A DNA stretch of 46,499 bases from Gemmatimonadota bacterium (GTDB taxonomy: Bacteria; Latescibacterota; UBA2968; UBA8231), in contig VXOR01000090.1 of NCBI GenBank assembly GCA_009840005.1, forward strand, positions 1 through 46,499, given 5' to 3'. The position numbers and the translations under genes were made by a program. A model generated the notes under the pieces. It made no database searches. It was not told where the DNA came from and was given only the letters and a program-made list of their open reading frames with translations. Shown here piece after piece: positions 17,701 through 24,227 of the stretch. The first letter of the stretch is position 1. Each line of letters opens with the position of its first letter.

Positions 17701-18456
17701 GTCGGTTAGGGGCGAGAGCGCGGCAAGCTCTGCGAGCATTGCGGTGAAATGGGGGTCGTCGAGCAGGGCGCGGCACGCAGGGGCGCAGGCCGCTTGCTGC
17801 ATCTCGCGCCAGTCGCTGCGGATTTGGTCGGGCGACTGCTCGACGTAGCGGCGGCACCACGAGCGGGCGAGATGCTTTTTTTCGAGCAGGTGTTCTAAGA
17901 CTTGCTCGAGATAGCGGCGCGGCCATTCGGCTAAGGTCCGTCGCAAGGCTTCTTTGTCCGGGTCGGAGTCGCGCACTCTGGCTAGGGACTCTAGGGTTTG
18001 GCGCACGGCTTGATGACGAAGTTGCGCGGCATCCATTCCCTCCAAGACCGCGAAGGCTGGATCAACATCCGCTTCAATGGGATACTCGCGCAGCAGGGCT
18101 GCACAAAAGGCGTGGATGGTGGAAATGCGGGCCGCGGGCAGGTCTTCGCGGATTTGCCGCAGGCGCTGCCGCTCTGGCTCTGGCAGTTCTTGGACTTCGG
18201 CGAGCTCAGTCGAGTCGTCGAGGGCGTCGGTCAGCCGCCGGGCGATGCGCTCGCGCATTTCCGCCGCTGCTTTTTGGGTAAACGTGATGGCCAGCACTTG
18301 GCGTACGCCGATTTCGGGATGCTGGCGCAACAGCTCGATGTAGCGCTCGACTAGCGTTGCGGTCTTGCCGGCCCCGGCGCTGGCGGTGACCGCGATATTG
18401 CGCTGGCTGTCGAGGGCCATGCGCTGAACGGGAGTCAGGGGGACGGCGCGCTTCAC
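14746..18456 (-). CDS. addA: AddA-like UvrD/RecB-family helicase-nuclease
   Basis: 1236 residues. The ATP-driven helicase and nuclease subunit that resects double-strand breaks for RecA loading. Superfamily 1 motifs appear in order: Walker A ASAGAGKT (25-32), Ia ITFTQKAAAEMRERI, STIHAFCAALL, DEAD-box equivalent LIDEFQDTDPLQW, III VGDPKQSIYSFR, IV MGENFRT, V TVHAAKGLEFPIVV, VI RLLYVACTRARDH. The C-terminus has a PD-(D/E)XK RecB-type nuclease (GVVDYIG, then WELVDYKTG, then YHLQLEIYAL). ATG overlaps the addB stop by 4 bases, so the subunits are coupled. Four sites in the gene carry in-frame palindromic elements (about residues 79-88, 545-553, 907-915 and 976-991); all lie outside the motifs. The stop codon is supplied by another repeat. 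Confidence 0.92.
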   Translation of the reverse strand: MKRAVPLTPVQRMALDSQRNIAVTASAGAGKTATLVERYIELLRQHPEIGVRQVLAITFTQKAAAEMRERIARRLTDALDDSTELAEVQELPEPERQRLRQIREDLPAARISTIHAFCAALLREYPIEADVDPAFAVLEGMDAAQLRHQAVRQTLESLARVRDSDPDKEALRRTLAEWPRRYLEQVLEHLLEKKHLARSWCRRYVEQSPDQIRSDWREMQQAACAPACRALLDDPHFTAMLAELAALSPLTDERDSAIERLNPLRDFMRRLSQVPPLDEALAILPRLAEGLLTNGKPLSGSRLGKKSNWEEATLTRVRELVPALGRCLAPHADLLSLELSAADERAAAILPALSRIFFRVNARYENSKGNGSMLDMDDLLEKTHQLIATDADIRHRLAQHYRFALIDEFQDTDPLQWKIIRSLASSDGQMASDKLFIVGDPKQSIYSFRAADVTVFARVRDAIAEANAAHERESRPFCDDGELLDASPPQRLGTLVMGENFRTLAQPVAFVNALFPKFMQPVPDEPFQVGYDPLIGCRSADVSEGFDLSSAEGSVELLLLPPDVTRDATETAWCEAQLVARRLSHLLEGNDLQVADQDGLRPPVPGDIALLLRRRRNLSAYEDALRACGIPFQVAGGRGFYQRQEIYDLANILRVLCNPGDGIALMGALRSPYFGLSDNALYALTAPQGGRLAEHLADANQRQRLAPADQEAATDAVARFQYWSELRDRVPLVELLHTILEDTGAWGFLCYGERGEQAVANVHKLLDLAREFRGPLADFVVRLDLLTNEEQQEGEAVLDADALHILTVHAAKGLEFPIVVVPDLAARFNFQNSTPALIDAEKGLGLRVLNPDQDYKRTSSFIRTLINRNASRRQRAEEKRLLYVACTRARDHLLLGGALTDKHLDADLRLSSGRSLDAAMDCLGWICGSLALTEGDLAQGSKAVAGVPSPLPIHTDPNAFPVPTTTDHQAEPAFRALRLSSGLRRAQSSRRSLDAAPVQTAEPTLALLSPLDAPQDRPEFSASELVLFAADPAAHHRQYVLGLPAWSLDQVDASRRRAMLFGQLAHAGIEALSNSPDADPAALAADLVAAATLPVASYRDPFKRELAALLCRCRQSPLAVRWFTNAEARTEVRFTLLLDRGLVHGVVDYIGRGADGLWELVDYKTGHRAHPDEAVQHYHLQLEIYALCLQALYPNQGEYRATLYFTDLDEVRLVRFTPADLAAARTRLDDLVTQLI
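15482..15529. repeat. Palindromic coding-insertion element, compound copy in addA
   Basis: Two element units back to back. Positions 15484-15513 are an exact 30-base inverted copy of 18192-18221; 15513-15529 matches 15720-15736 in 16 of 17 bases. On the minus strand it is read as LRLSSGLRRAQSSRRS in a linker before the nuclease domain. Confidence 0.8.
15713..15736. repeat. Palindromic coding-insertion element, copy in addA
   Basis: 24 bases starting CTTCGACCTGAG and ending AGCCGAAGG on the plus strand. It is the exact reverse complement of 16799-16822 and one base different from the gnd copy. On the minus strand it is read as LRLSSGRS just after helicase motif VI. Confidence 0.85.
16799..16822. 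repeat. Palindromic coding-insertion element, inverted copy in addA
   Basis: Exact reverse complement of the 24 bases at 15713-15736. Because of the opposite orientation it is translated as FDLSSAEG, a different peptide, in the loop after the PLIGC stretch and before the VELLLLPPD strand. Confidence 0.85.
18192..18221. repeat. Palindromic coding-insertion element, long form in addA
   Basis: 30 bases that are the exact reverse complement of 15484-15513. Translated on the minus strand as DDSTELAEV near residue 80, between helicase motif Ia and STIHAF. The core GAGCTC palindrome is shared with the other copies. Confidence 0.85.
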
Positions 18457-21400
18457 GACAAGGCCCTCATGCGAAGGGGATCGAGGCGGCAGCTTTGTTG
18501 ATACGGGCAGTGTGGGCAGATTTTGGCTGGGTCGTGAGTGGTGACGTGGAATACCCCACGGCGCATGGCCCGGGTGTAAGAAAGGACGAAGCCGCGCACG
18601 GCGTCGAGGCGCTGGCGATATGCTTCGTGGTCGTACATGCCATAGCGGCCGCTGGCGACATAGGCTGTATTGCGATGGGTGGCATCGGCGAATAGCCCGC
18701 TGCGGCCGCAGTCCTCTAGGTCGCGGAGCATTAGGTACGCGGCCCCGGCCCCTTCGTGCAGTCCGATTTCCGCGAACAGGGATTCGGCCGCTAGCAAGTA
18801 GAGCGGAAGCTGGAGGTTGAGGCCGGTGTCAATATCGGCTACCGAGGGCATGCGGCCGGTCTTGTAGTCGAAGATGACGAAGCTGCCGTCGGCCGTGCGG
18901 TCGATGCGGTCGATTTTGCCGGAGAGCCGCACCTCGGCCCCGGTCTCTGGGTCGTCGATGGCATAGGGGGTGGTGGTCGATTGCCGATCGCGCTCTCCCA
19001 TGCCGGGATAGCTGCCAAAGCTCAGTTCAAAATGGGTCGGTATGGCTGGGTTAGCCGCGGCTGCTTGCAGGCGGAGGAAGCGGGGTAAGACGCCCTCGCG
19101 CTCCTCGTCATCGGAGCCGAGCAGGTGCTCTAGTTCCCGATCCCAGAAAAAGCCAGTAAGTCCCATTTCGTCAGCGGTTTGGCGACCTTGGCGGCGCAGT
19201 TCCGCGATGTTTGTCGCCAAGTTTTCCGCGCGTTCGGCCGCTTCGCCGTGGGCCGCATAGAAGCGATAGAGGATGCGATGGACGAGGTTGCCGCGCTTGA
19301 GTGCTGAGTCGTCGTCTTCCGGGTCGCGGAGGGGCTGGAGGTTGAGCAGTTCTTGGGCAAAAAACCGGAAGGGACAGCGGCCGTATAGCTCCAGTTGGGT
19401 CGCGGAGAAAGAATGGCCGGTACCGAGACGGGTGCGCAGCGCGTCGAGCAGCGGAGCTTCGTCGAGTACGCCTTCGTGGCTGCCGAGACTCTCGGGGATC
19501 GTGCGCAGCTCGGCGATGTGCAAGCCGCGTATGAGGTGGCGCAGCGCGGTGGCGTGGCCGTTGAGTCGTGTGGCTTGGCTGTAGAGTGCGAGGGCGTAGT
19601 TCGCGCCGAAGGATGCACTGCCTGAAGGCGGTGGGAGGGACGTTGCGTGCGGCGCGCACAGGCCCTGGCCCAATCTGAGATGCAACTCGGCTAGGGTGCC
19701 TGGTGTGCCGTTGGACTCGTCCGTCGCAGGCTGCGGGGCGAGTAGGCCGTCTAACTCGTCGATAAAGGGCGAGGGGGCTAGCGTCTCGCTGCCTGACTGC
19801 TGGGGATGAAAGAGACCGAGGCCGCGGCGCGGTGTGCAGATGGCGCGGTAGAACAGCAAACGCTCGGCCTCAGTGGTGGCGTCATCGTCCAAGTTCAGGG
19901 CACGGCGCTGGGTTTCTTCGAGGAAAATATCGGCTGGCGGCAAGCGGGGGAATTCGCCTTGCACTAGCCCGCCGATGAAGAGGTAATCGCAGGGCGCGCT
20001 ACCGGCTGCGGCGAGGTCGGTCACTTGAATGCCAGCGCGCGTTGCAGCGGGGACGTGCGCTTGGGAGATGGCGTCGCGCAGCAGGTCGGCGAACTGGCTC
20101 AGGGTGCGGGGCTGGAGGGCTGCGGCTGGTGCACACAATTCGTCGAGCAGGTCCAAAAAGCGCGCCAGTGCCCGGCCGTTTTCTGCCATTCCCTCCGCAA
20201 GCGCATCCTCTACGCTCAATGCGCCGAGGGCGTGGAGTAAATGCTGGCGGAAGGAGGGCAGGTCTTGGCGGCTTTCCAAGGGCTGGAGCAGGTCAAAGAG
20301 CGCGGTTAGGCCGGCTCGCAGGGGCTGGAGGGCTTCTAACTCGGCGCGTAGGTCCTCGCGTCGAGTTGGAAAATCGTCGATGTCTTCGGAAAACGGCTCG
20401 CCTTCGCGGCTTAGTTCGCTTTCTAAATAGGCGAAGTTGCCTTCAATGGCTGCGAGCCATGTGTCGCGCCCGGTTGACGGCGGAACGTTGCGGGTAAAAG
20501 CAGCGAAGTCTTCGGCGGCAAGCGTGCGAGTCTGGTCTGAGAATGAATAGCGCAGCCGCACCAAGGGTAAGCTGAGTAGGCGGAAGAGCGCAGCGCGGCT
20601 ATAGCGCTCTAGCACTGCGTCGATGAGCGCGAAGACGGTGTTCATGGCGGGTGCCGTGGCAAGGGGCCGTCCGCGCGCGAGGTAAAAAGGCAGGCCGTGG
20701 CGCGGCAGCACTTCGGCTACGAGTTCGGCATAGGTATCGAGGTTGCGGAAGCCAATGCGGATTTGCGCTAGCTCGACCCCTTGCTCTTGATGCAATTGGC
20801 GGATGCGGCGGGCCATGGCCGCGACTTCGCCGACTCGGTCTGGGCAGGGGACTCGCTCTACGGGCGCGTCGAGGCTAGCGCGGCTGTGGGTGAAGAGGCG
20901 GCCGGCGAATGCGGCGGCTGGGTATTGGTCGGCGGCGCTGCGTTCGATGCGGATGGCGCGGGCGCGGAGGAATTCGTACAGGGGGCGGGTGCGGACGAAA
21001 AAACTGGGCCCCTCGGGGTCGTAATCGAGCAGCGCGATGGACTCTGGAACGAGGGCTATCAGCTTGCCCAACACAGGCAAAAAAGGTGCGGGCATTTCTA
21101 CAAAGCCGCAGAGCACGAGCAAGCGGAGGTCGGGGAAGCGCTGTGCGAGCGTCGAGTGGTCGAGGTAAGCATCTACAGCGGCAAAACGCTCGCGGCTCCC
21201 GCTCCAGCCATCTGCGAGACGCTCCAAGTAGGCCGCATAAAGCACTTGCAGTTCCGCGCTGCGTTGGGTTGTCCCGCCTAGGTCGCTCGGCTGGGTGCCC
21301 GTTTCTTCTAACCGGCGGAACAACTGAGTCAGCCCCCGGCTCAGCCGCTCAGGTTGGCGGCTGTAATAAGGCGCGTTGGCCGCGCTGGCCGCGAGGGCGT

Positions 21401-21692
21401 CTTCGACTAAGAGCCGCTGTGCGCTGAGGGGCAGGGCTGGTCGCTGACTAGGACAGAGACTGTAGAGGATGTCGGTAAAACTATTTAGGTCGAGGGCCAA
21501 GTGCCCGGTGAGCAGGCTGGTGCGGCTAGCGCGGATGAGTTGCCGCCGCATGAGCTGGGCTTGGAAGTGCGTGGGCAAGAGCCAGAGAAAGGACTCGCCG
21601 TTGCCTGCGTCGAGGTGCGTCAAGCAGCGCTCGTACGTGGGCGACATCTTGTCGGGATGGGCTGGGCCGTAGATGAGGGTTAGTTCGCCCAT
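18453..21692 (-). CDS. addB: AddB-like PD-(D/E)XK nuclease subunit
   Basis: 1079 residues. Partner of AddA in double-strand-break end processing. The C-terminal nuclease shows GKIDRIDRT, then IFDYKTGRMPS and LQLPLYLLAAE. A probable iron-sulfur staple is formed by the C of GRCPFRFFAQELL, before the nuclease, and the C-terminal ICPHCPYQQSC. The N-terminus has the AddB beginning LTLIYGPAHPDKMSPT, but the expected Walker A lysine motif (GxxGxGKT) is absent, so this subunit probably does not hydrolyse ATP and acts as a scaffold plus nuclease, as in RecC-like or many AddB-like proteins. It is first in the operon and overlaps addA by 4 bases. Its upstream 280 bases are full of short repeats. Confidence 0.88.
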   Translation of the reverse strand: MGELTLIYGPAHPDKMSPTYERCLTHLDAGNGESFLWLLPTHFQAQLMRRQLIRASRTSLLTGHLALDLNSFTDILYSLCPSQRPALPLSAQRLLVEDALAASAANAPYYSRQPERLSRGLTQLFRRLEETGTQPSDLGGTTQRSAELQVLYAAYLERLADGWSGSRERFAAVDAYLDHSTLAQRFPDLRLLVLCGFVEMPAPFLPVLGKLIALVPESIALLDYDPEGPSFFVRTRPLYEFLRARAIRIERSAADQYPAAAFAGRLFTHSRASLDAPVERVPCPDRVGEVAAMARRIRQLHQEQGVELAQIRIGFRNLDTYAELVAEVLPRHGLPFYLARGRPLATAPAMNTVFALIDAVLERYSRAALFRLLSLPLVRLRYSFSDQTRTLAAEDFAAFTRNVPPSTGRDTWLAAIEGNFAYLESELSREGEPFSEDIDDFPTRREDLRAELEALQPLRAGLTALFDLLQPLESRQDLPSFRQHLLHALGALSVEDALAEGMAENGRALARFLDLLDELCAPAAALQPRTLSQFADLLRDAISQAHVPAATRAGIQVTDLAAAGSAPCDYLFIGGLVQGEFPRLPPADIFLEETQRRALNLDDDATTEAERLLFYRAICTPRRGLGLFHPQQSGSETLAPSPFIDELDGLLAPQPATDESNGTPGTLAELHLRLGQGLCAPHATSLPPPSGSASFGANYALALYSQATRLNGHATALRHLIRGLHIAELRTIPESLGSHEGVLDEAPLLDALRTRLGTGHSFSATQLELYGRCPFRFFAQELLNLQPLRDPEDDDSALKRGNLVHRILYRFYAAHGEAAERAENLATNIAELRRQGRQTADEMGLTGFFWDRELEHLLGSDDEEREGVLPRFLRLQAAAANPAIPTHFELSFGSYPGMGERDRQSTTTPYAIDDPETGAEVRLSGKIDRIDRTADGSFVIFDYKTGRMPSVADIDTGLNLQLPLYLLAAESLFAEIGLHEGAGAAYLMLRDLEDCGRSGLFADATHRNTAYVASGRYGMYDHEAYRQRLDAVRGFVLSYTRAMRRGVFHVTTHDPAKICPHCPYQQSCRLDPLRMRALS

Positions 21693-21974
21693 GGTTAGTG
21701 GTTAGTTGCTTGGGGCTGGTGGCGCGGGGACTGGCCACCAGCCACCGGCCACTGACCACTATAGAAAGGGTGCGTTGGCAACGTATCGCCGAGAGAAAAC
21801 ACTGTCAAGGTGTGCGCCGCTCTGCGTTGACATAGAACTGGGCAGGCCGCTTTTTATGCCACATTCCAGTGGTTAGTGGTCAGTGGTCTGTGATTAGTCC
21901 CCCCACTGCCGCCCCAAGGGGTAGGTCTAACCACTAATCCCTAATCCCTAATCCCTGCTTCTTGGGAATTCGCG
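21693..21974. repeat. Intergenic repeats between divergent genes
   Basis: 282 bases between addB (-) and the CsgG-like gene (+). It contains degenerate GTGGTTAGTGG / CAGTGGTCAGTGG-type units on both strands (21693-21710, 21735-21763, 21868-21900), a CTGGTGGC/GCCACCAG inverted pair, and a perfect three-fold tandem TAATCCC (21935-21955). Both promoters must lie in or beside these repeats; no clear -35/-10 pair was found. Confidence 0.6.
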
Positions 21975-22985
21975 ATGAAAAAATGGACTATTGCATTCCT
22001 TTTGTGGTGTAGTTGTGCCCCTCTGACCTCTCCCGAGGGAGGCCCGGAGGATTGGCAGAAACCCGAGCCGCCTCCCCCACCGCCGAGTGCGTTAGAGCAG
22101 TATTTGGAGATGCGCCAGCGCTATGGCTCTGGCCCGCGGCCCGACTTTGTGGCCGTGGTGCCGTTTGTCGATGAGTCGGGGTTTCGCGAGGGCGTGTGGA
22201 ACGTCGAATACGAGTTAGCCAACATGCTCAGCGCCGAGTTGGTGGCCGTTCGCAATTGGAAAATCGTCCCTTTTGACGCGGTGGCCGAGTTGGCTATGGA
22301 ATGGGGGTTTGCCGACCACGAGAAGGCCCTTGCGATTGGCCGCAAGTTAGGAGCGGACTTCGTCATTATGGGCCTGTTGCAAGACTACGATATGCGCCGT
22401 CTGTCGGTGGGGGATCCCTTGGTGGGAGGCTACAAGTCCTATTCGGCGGTGGCACAGATGCGCGTCGAGATCGCGCAGGTTGACGACGGCAGTGCGATCG
22501 GTCAGGCAGAGACCCTGCGCGATCTCACCGACCGCGACGTAGGGCTCGATCTGTTGGGCAAGCCGCGCGAGCAGGACTTGCAATTTGCCAGCTTGAAGGA
22601 GGTAGAGTTCGGCTCAGAGGAGTTCCGCCAGACTCTGTTGGGCCAGGCGACGGTCGAGGCCATAGGCGAGTTGGTACACAAAGTTGTTGCTGCTTTTGAG
22701 CCGGAAGGTTTGGTGTTCGGAGGCGACGCGCCCGAGGTCATTGCCGTGTACAGCGAGGACATCTACGCCAATATCGGCAGCGAACACGGCGTGCGGCCGC
22801 GGTTGCGCTTTTTCGTTTATCCCGGCACCGAGCGGATCAAGGCCGAGGGACTGGACCCCGAAGAGTCGGTCGCCCTCGTCGAAGTAGTAGAAATCATCAG
22901 CACCCGACTCGCCAGCTTGCGAGTGATCCGCACCACCGGGGAGATCAAGGCGGGCGACCGGCTCGAATTAGCCGAAGGAGAATAG
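21975..22985 (+). CDS. CsgG/FlgT-like envelope protein
   Basis: 336 residues. A hydrophobic N-terminus (KKWTIAFLLWCSC) followed by a Pro-rich linker (PEPPPPPPS) indicates export, possibly as a lipoprotein, although the lipobox is imperfect. Residues about 55-140 resemble the CsgG fold: FVAVVPFVDESG, a long helix, NWKIVPFDAV, LAIGRKLGADFVIMGLL. After a middle beta region, residues about 260-330 resemble the FlgT C-terminal domain (VIAVYSEDIYANIGSEHGV, then GEIKAGDRLEL). Such proteins form or support outer-membrane-associated assemblies. The next gene starts 2 bases after the stop, so co-transcription is likely, but the functional link is unclear. Confidence 0.7.
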   Translation: MKKWTIAFLLWCSCAPLTSPEGGPEDWQKPEPPPPPPSALEQYLEMRQRYGSGPRPDFVAVVPFVDESGFREGVWNVEYELANMLSAELVAVRNWKIVPFDAVAELAMEWGFADHEKALAIGRKLGADFVIMGLLQDYDMRRLSVGDPLVGGYKSYSAVAQMRVEIAQVDDGSAIGQAETLRDLTDRDVGLDLLGKPREQDLQFASLKEVEFGSEEFRQTLLGQATVEAIGELVHKVVAAFEPEGLVFGGDAPEVIAVYSEDIYANIGSEHGVRPRLRFFVYPGTERIKAEGLDPEESVALVEVVEIISTRLASLRVIRTTGEIKAGDRLELAEGE

Positions 22986-22987
22986 CA

Positions 22988-24022
22988 ATGCAGGGAGTGG
23001 TCAAATACCAGCGGGGCGACGGATTTGTCGAGCTGCGCGACTTAGCGGATGCGCTGCCCGGCCCCAATCAGGTGAAGGTCGAGGTGCAGGCCACTGGGAT
23101 TTGCGGATCGGATCTACACGTGTACCGCGATACCATCAACTACAACATCCAGACGCCGGTCGTCATGGGACACGAGTTCAGCGGCGTGGTGGTGGAAAAG
23201 GGCGCGGAGGTCGGCGACCACGTCCAAGTGGGCGACCGCGTGACCGGCGAGCCGAGCGTGTACATCTGCGGCGACTGCGACTACTGCTTGAGCGAGCACT
23301 ACAACCTCTGCCCCGAGCGCAAGGTCATGGGCTACTGGCACCACGGCTGCTTCGCGCCCTACTGCAATGCGACGTTTGTCCACAAGCTGCCCGAGGGTGT
23401 GGGGTTTGAAGCCGGTGCTCTAACCGAGCTGTTGGCCTGCTGCGTGCATTCGGTTATCGAGCAGGCTGGTGTGACGGCGGGGGACTTTGTCGCTATTACC
23501 GGGCCTGGGCCGGTGGGTTTGTTCTCGGCGCTGGTGGCGCTGGCCGAGGGGGGGACGGTGATCCTCTGCGGCACGGAGCGGGATACCGAGCGGCTACGAT
23601 TGGCCGAGGAATTGGGCGTGCAACACACGGTCGATATTACGGCTTGCGATCCGGTGGCGCGGGTGCGCGAGTTGACCGGCGGCTATGGTGCCGACGTGGT
23701 AGTCGAGTGCGCGGGGGTGGCACCGGCTATGCGGTTGGCCTTGGAACTTGTGCGCAAGCGGGGCCGCTTTTCCCAGATGGGGCTGCCGGGAGCGCCGGTG
23801 GAGATCGACTTTGAGAAGATCGCCTACAACGAGCTTCAGGTCTCCGGCGGCATTGGGCAGCGGCGACCGGCTTGGAAGCGGGCGCTGCGGCTGATCGAGA
23901 GGGGCTTTATTCCGAGTGAGAAGCTGATCACCCACCACTTTGCCCTGAGCCAATGGCAGCGGGCGTTTGACATGGCCGAGGGGCAGGAGGGGATTAAGCT
24001 GATGTTTATGCCGCAGGGGTGA
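22988..24022 (+). CDS. Zinc-dependent alcohol/polyol dehydrogenase (MDR family)
   Basis: 344 residues, close to the 340-350 usual for sorbitol/threonine-dehydrogenase-like enzymes that oxidise a secondary alcohol with NAD(P). The catalytic zinc region has TGICGSDLH (C39) and GHEFSG (H62, E63). The structural zinc cysteines are all present (C94, C97, C100, C108 in ICGDCDYC...LC). The Rossmann loop is ITGPGPVGL, and DVVVECAG follows. The family EP motif after the structural loop is replaced by TELLACC. AAGGAG precedes the ATG. Substrate cannot be called from sequence; polyol, sugar alcohol or threonine are all possible. Confidence 0.9.
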   Translation: MQGVVKYQRGDGFVELRDLADALPGPNQVKVEVQATGICGSDLHVYRDTINYNIQTPVVMGHEFSGVVVEKGAEVGDHVQVGDRVTGEPSVYICGDCDYCLSEHYNLCPERKVMGYWHHGCFAPYCNATFVHKLPEGVGFEAGALTELLACCVHSVIEQAGVTAGDFVAITGPGPVGLFSALVALAEGGTVILCGTERDTERLRLAEELGVQHTVDITACDPVARVRELTGGYGADVVVECAGVAPAMRLALELVRKRGRFSQMGLPGAPVEIDFEKIAYNELQVSGGIGQRRPAWKRALRLIERGFIPSEKLITHHFALSQWQRAFDMAEGQEGIKLMFMPQG

Positions 24023-24075
24023 AGGGGCACGGACTCTTTAGAGCGTCTAACCTAACGGCGCGGACATCGGGCAGA

Positions 24076-24162
24076 CTTCGACAAGCTCAGCCTGCGGTCG
24101 GCCCCTGAGCCTGTCGAAGGGGCCACAAGCGGCAGACGTTGCATAAGGTTGCGTAACATCAG
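24076..24162. repeat. Long palindromic repeat and TGCGTAACATCAG copy
   Basis: CTTCGACAAGCTCAG (24076-24090) and CTGAGCCTGTCGAAG (24105-24119) pair over 15 bp with one mismatch. The arms share CTTCGAC...GCTCAG with the elements inside gnd and addA, so this is probably the longer intergenic relative. TGCGTAACATCAG follows at 24150-24162, repeating 41-53. The hairpin may also end transcription of the dehydrogenase gene, but no T-run follows. Confidence 0.65.
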
Positions 24163-24227
24163 CAGCTAATCCGATATGGACGTAGTGGATAGCTTGGCGC
24201 GCCGGAAATTGCCGAAGAGGAGCTATA

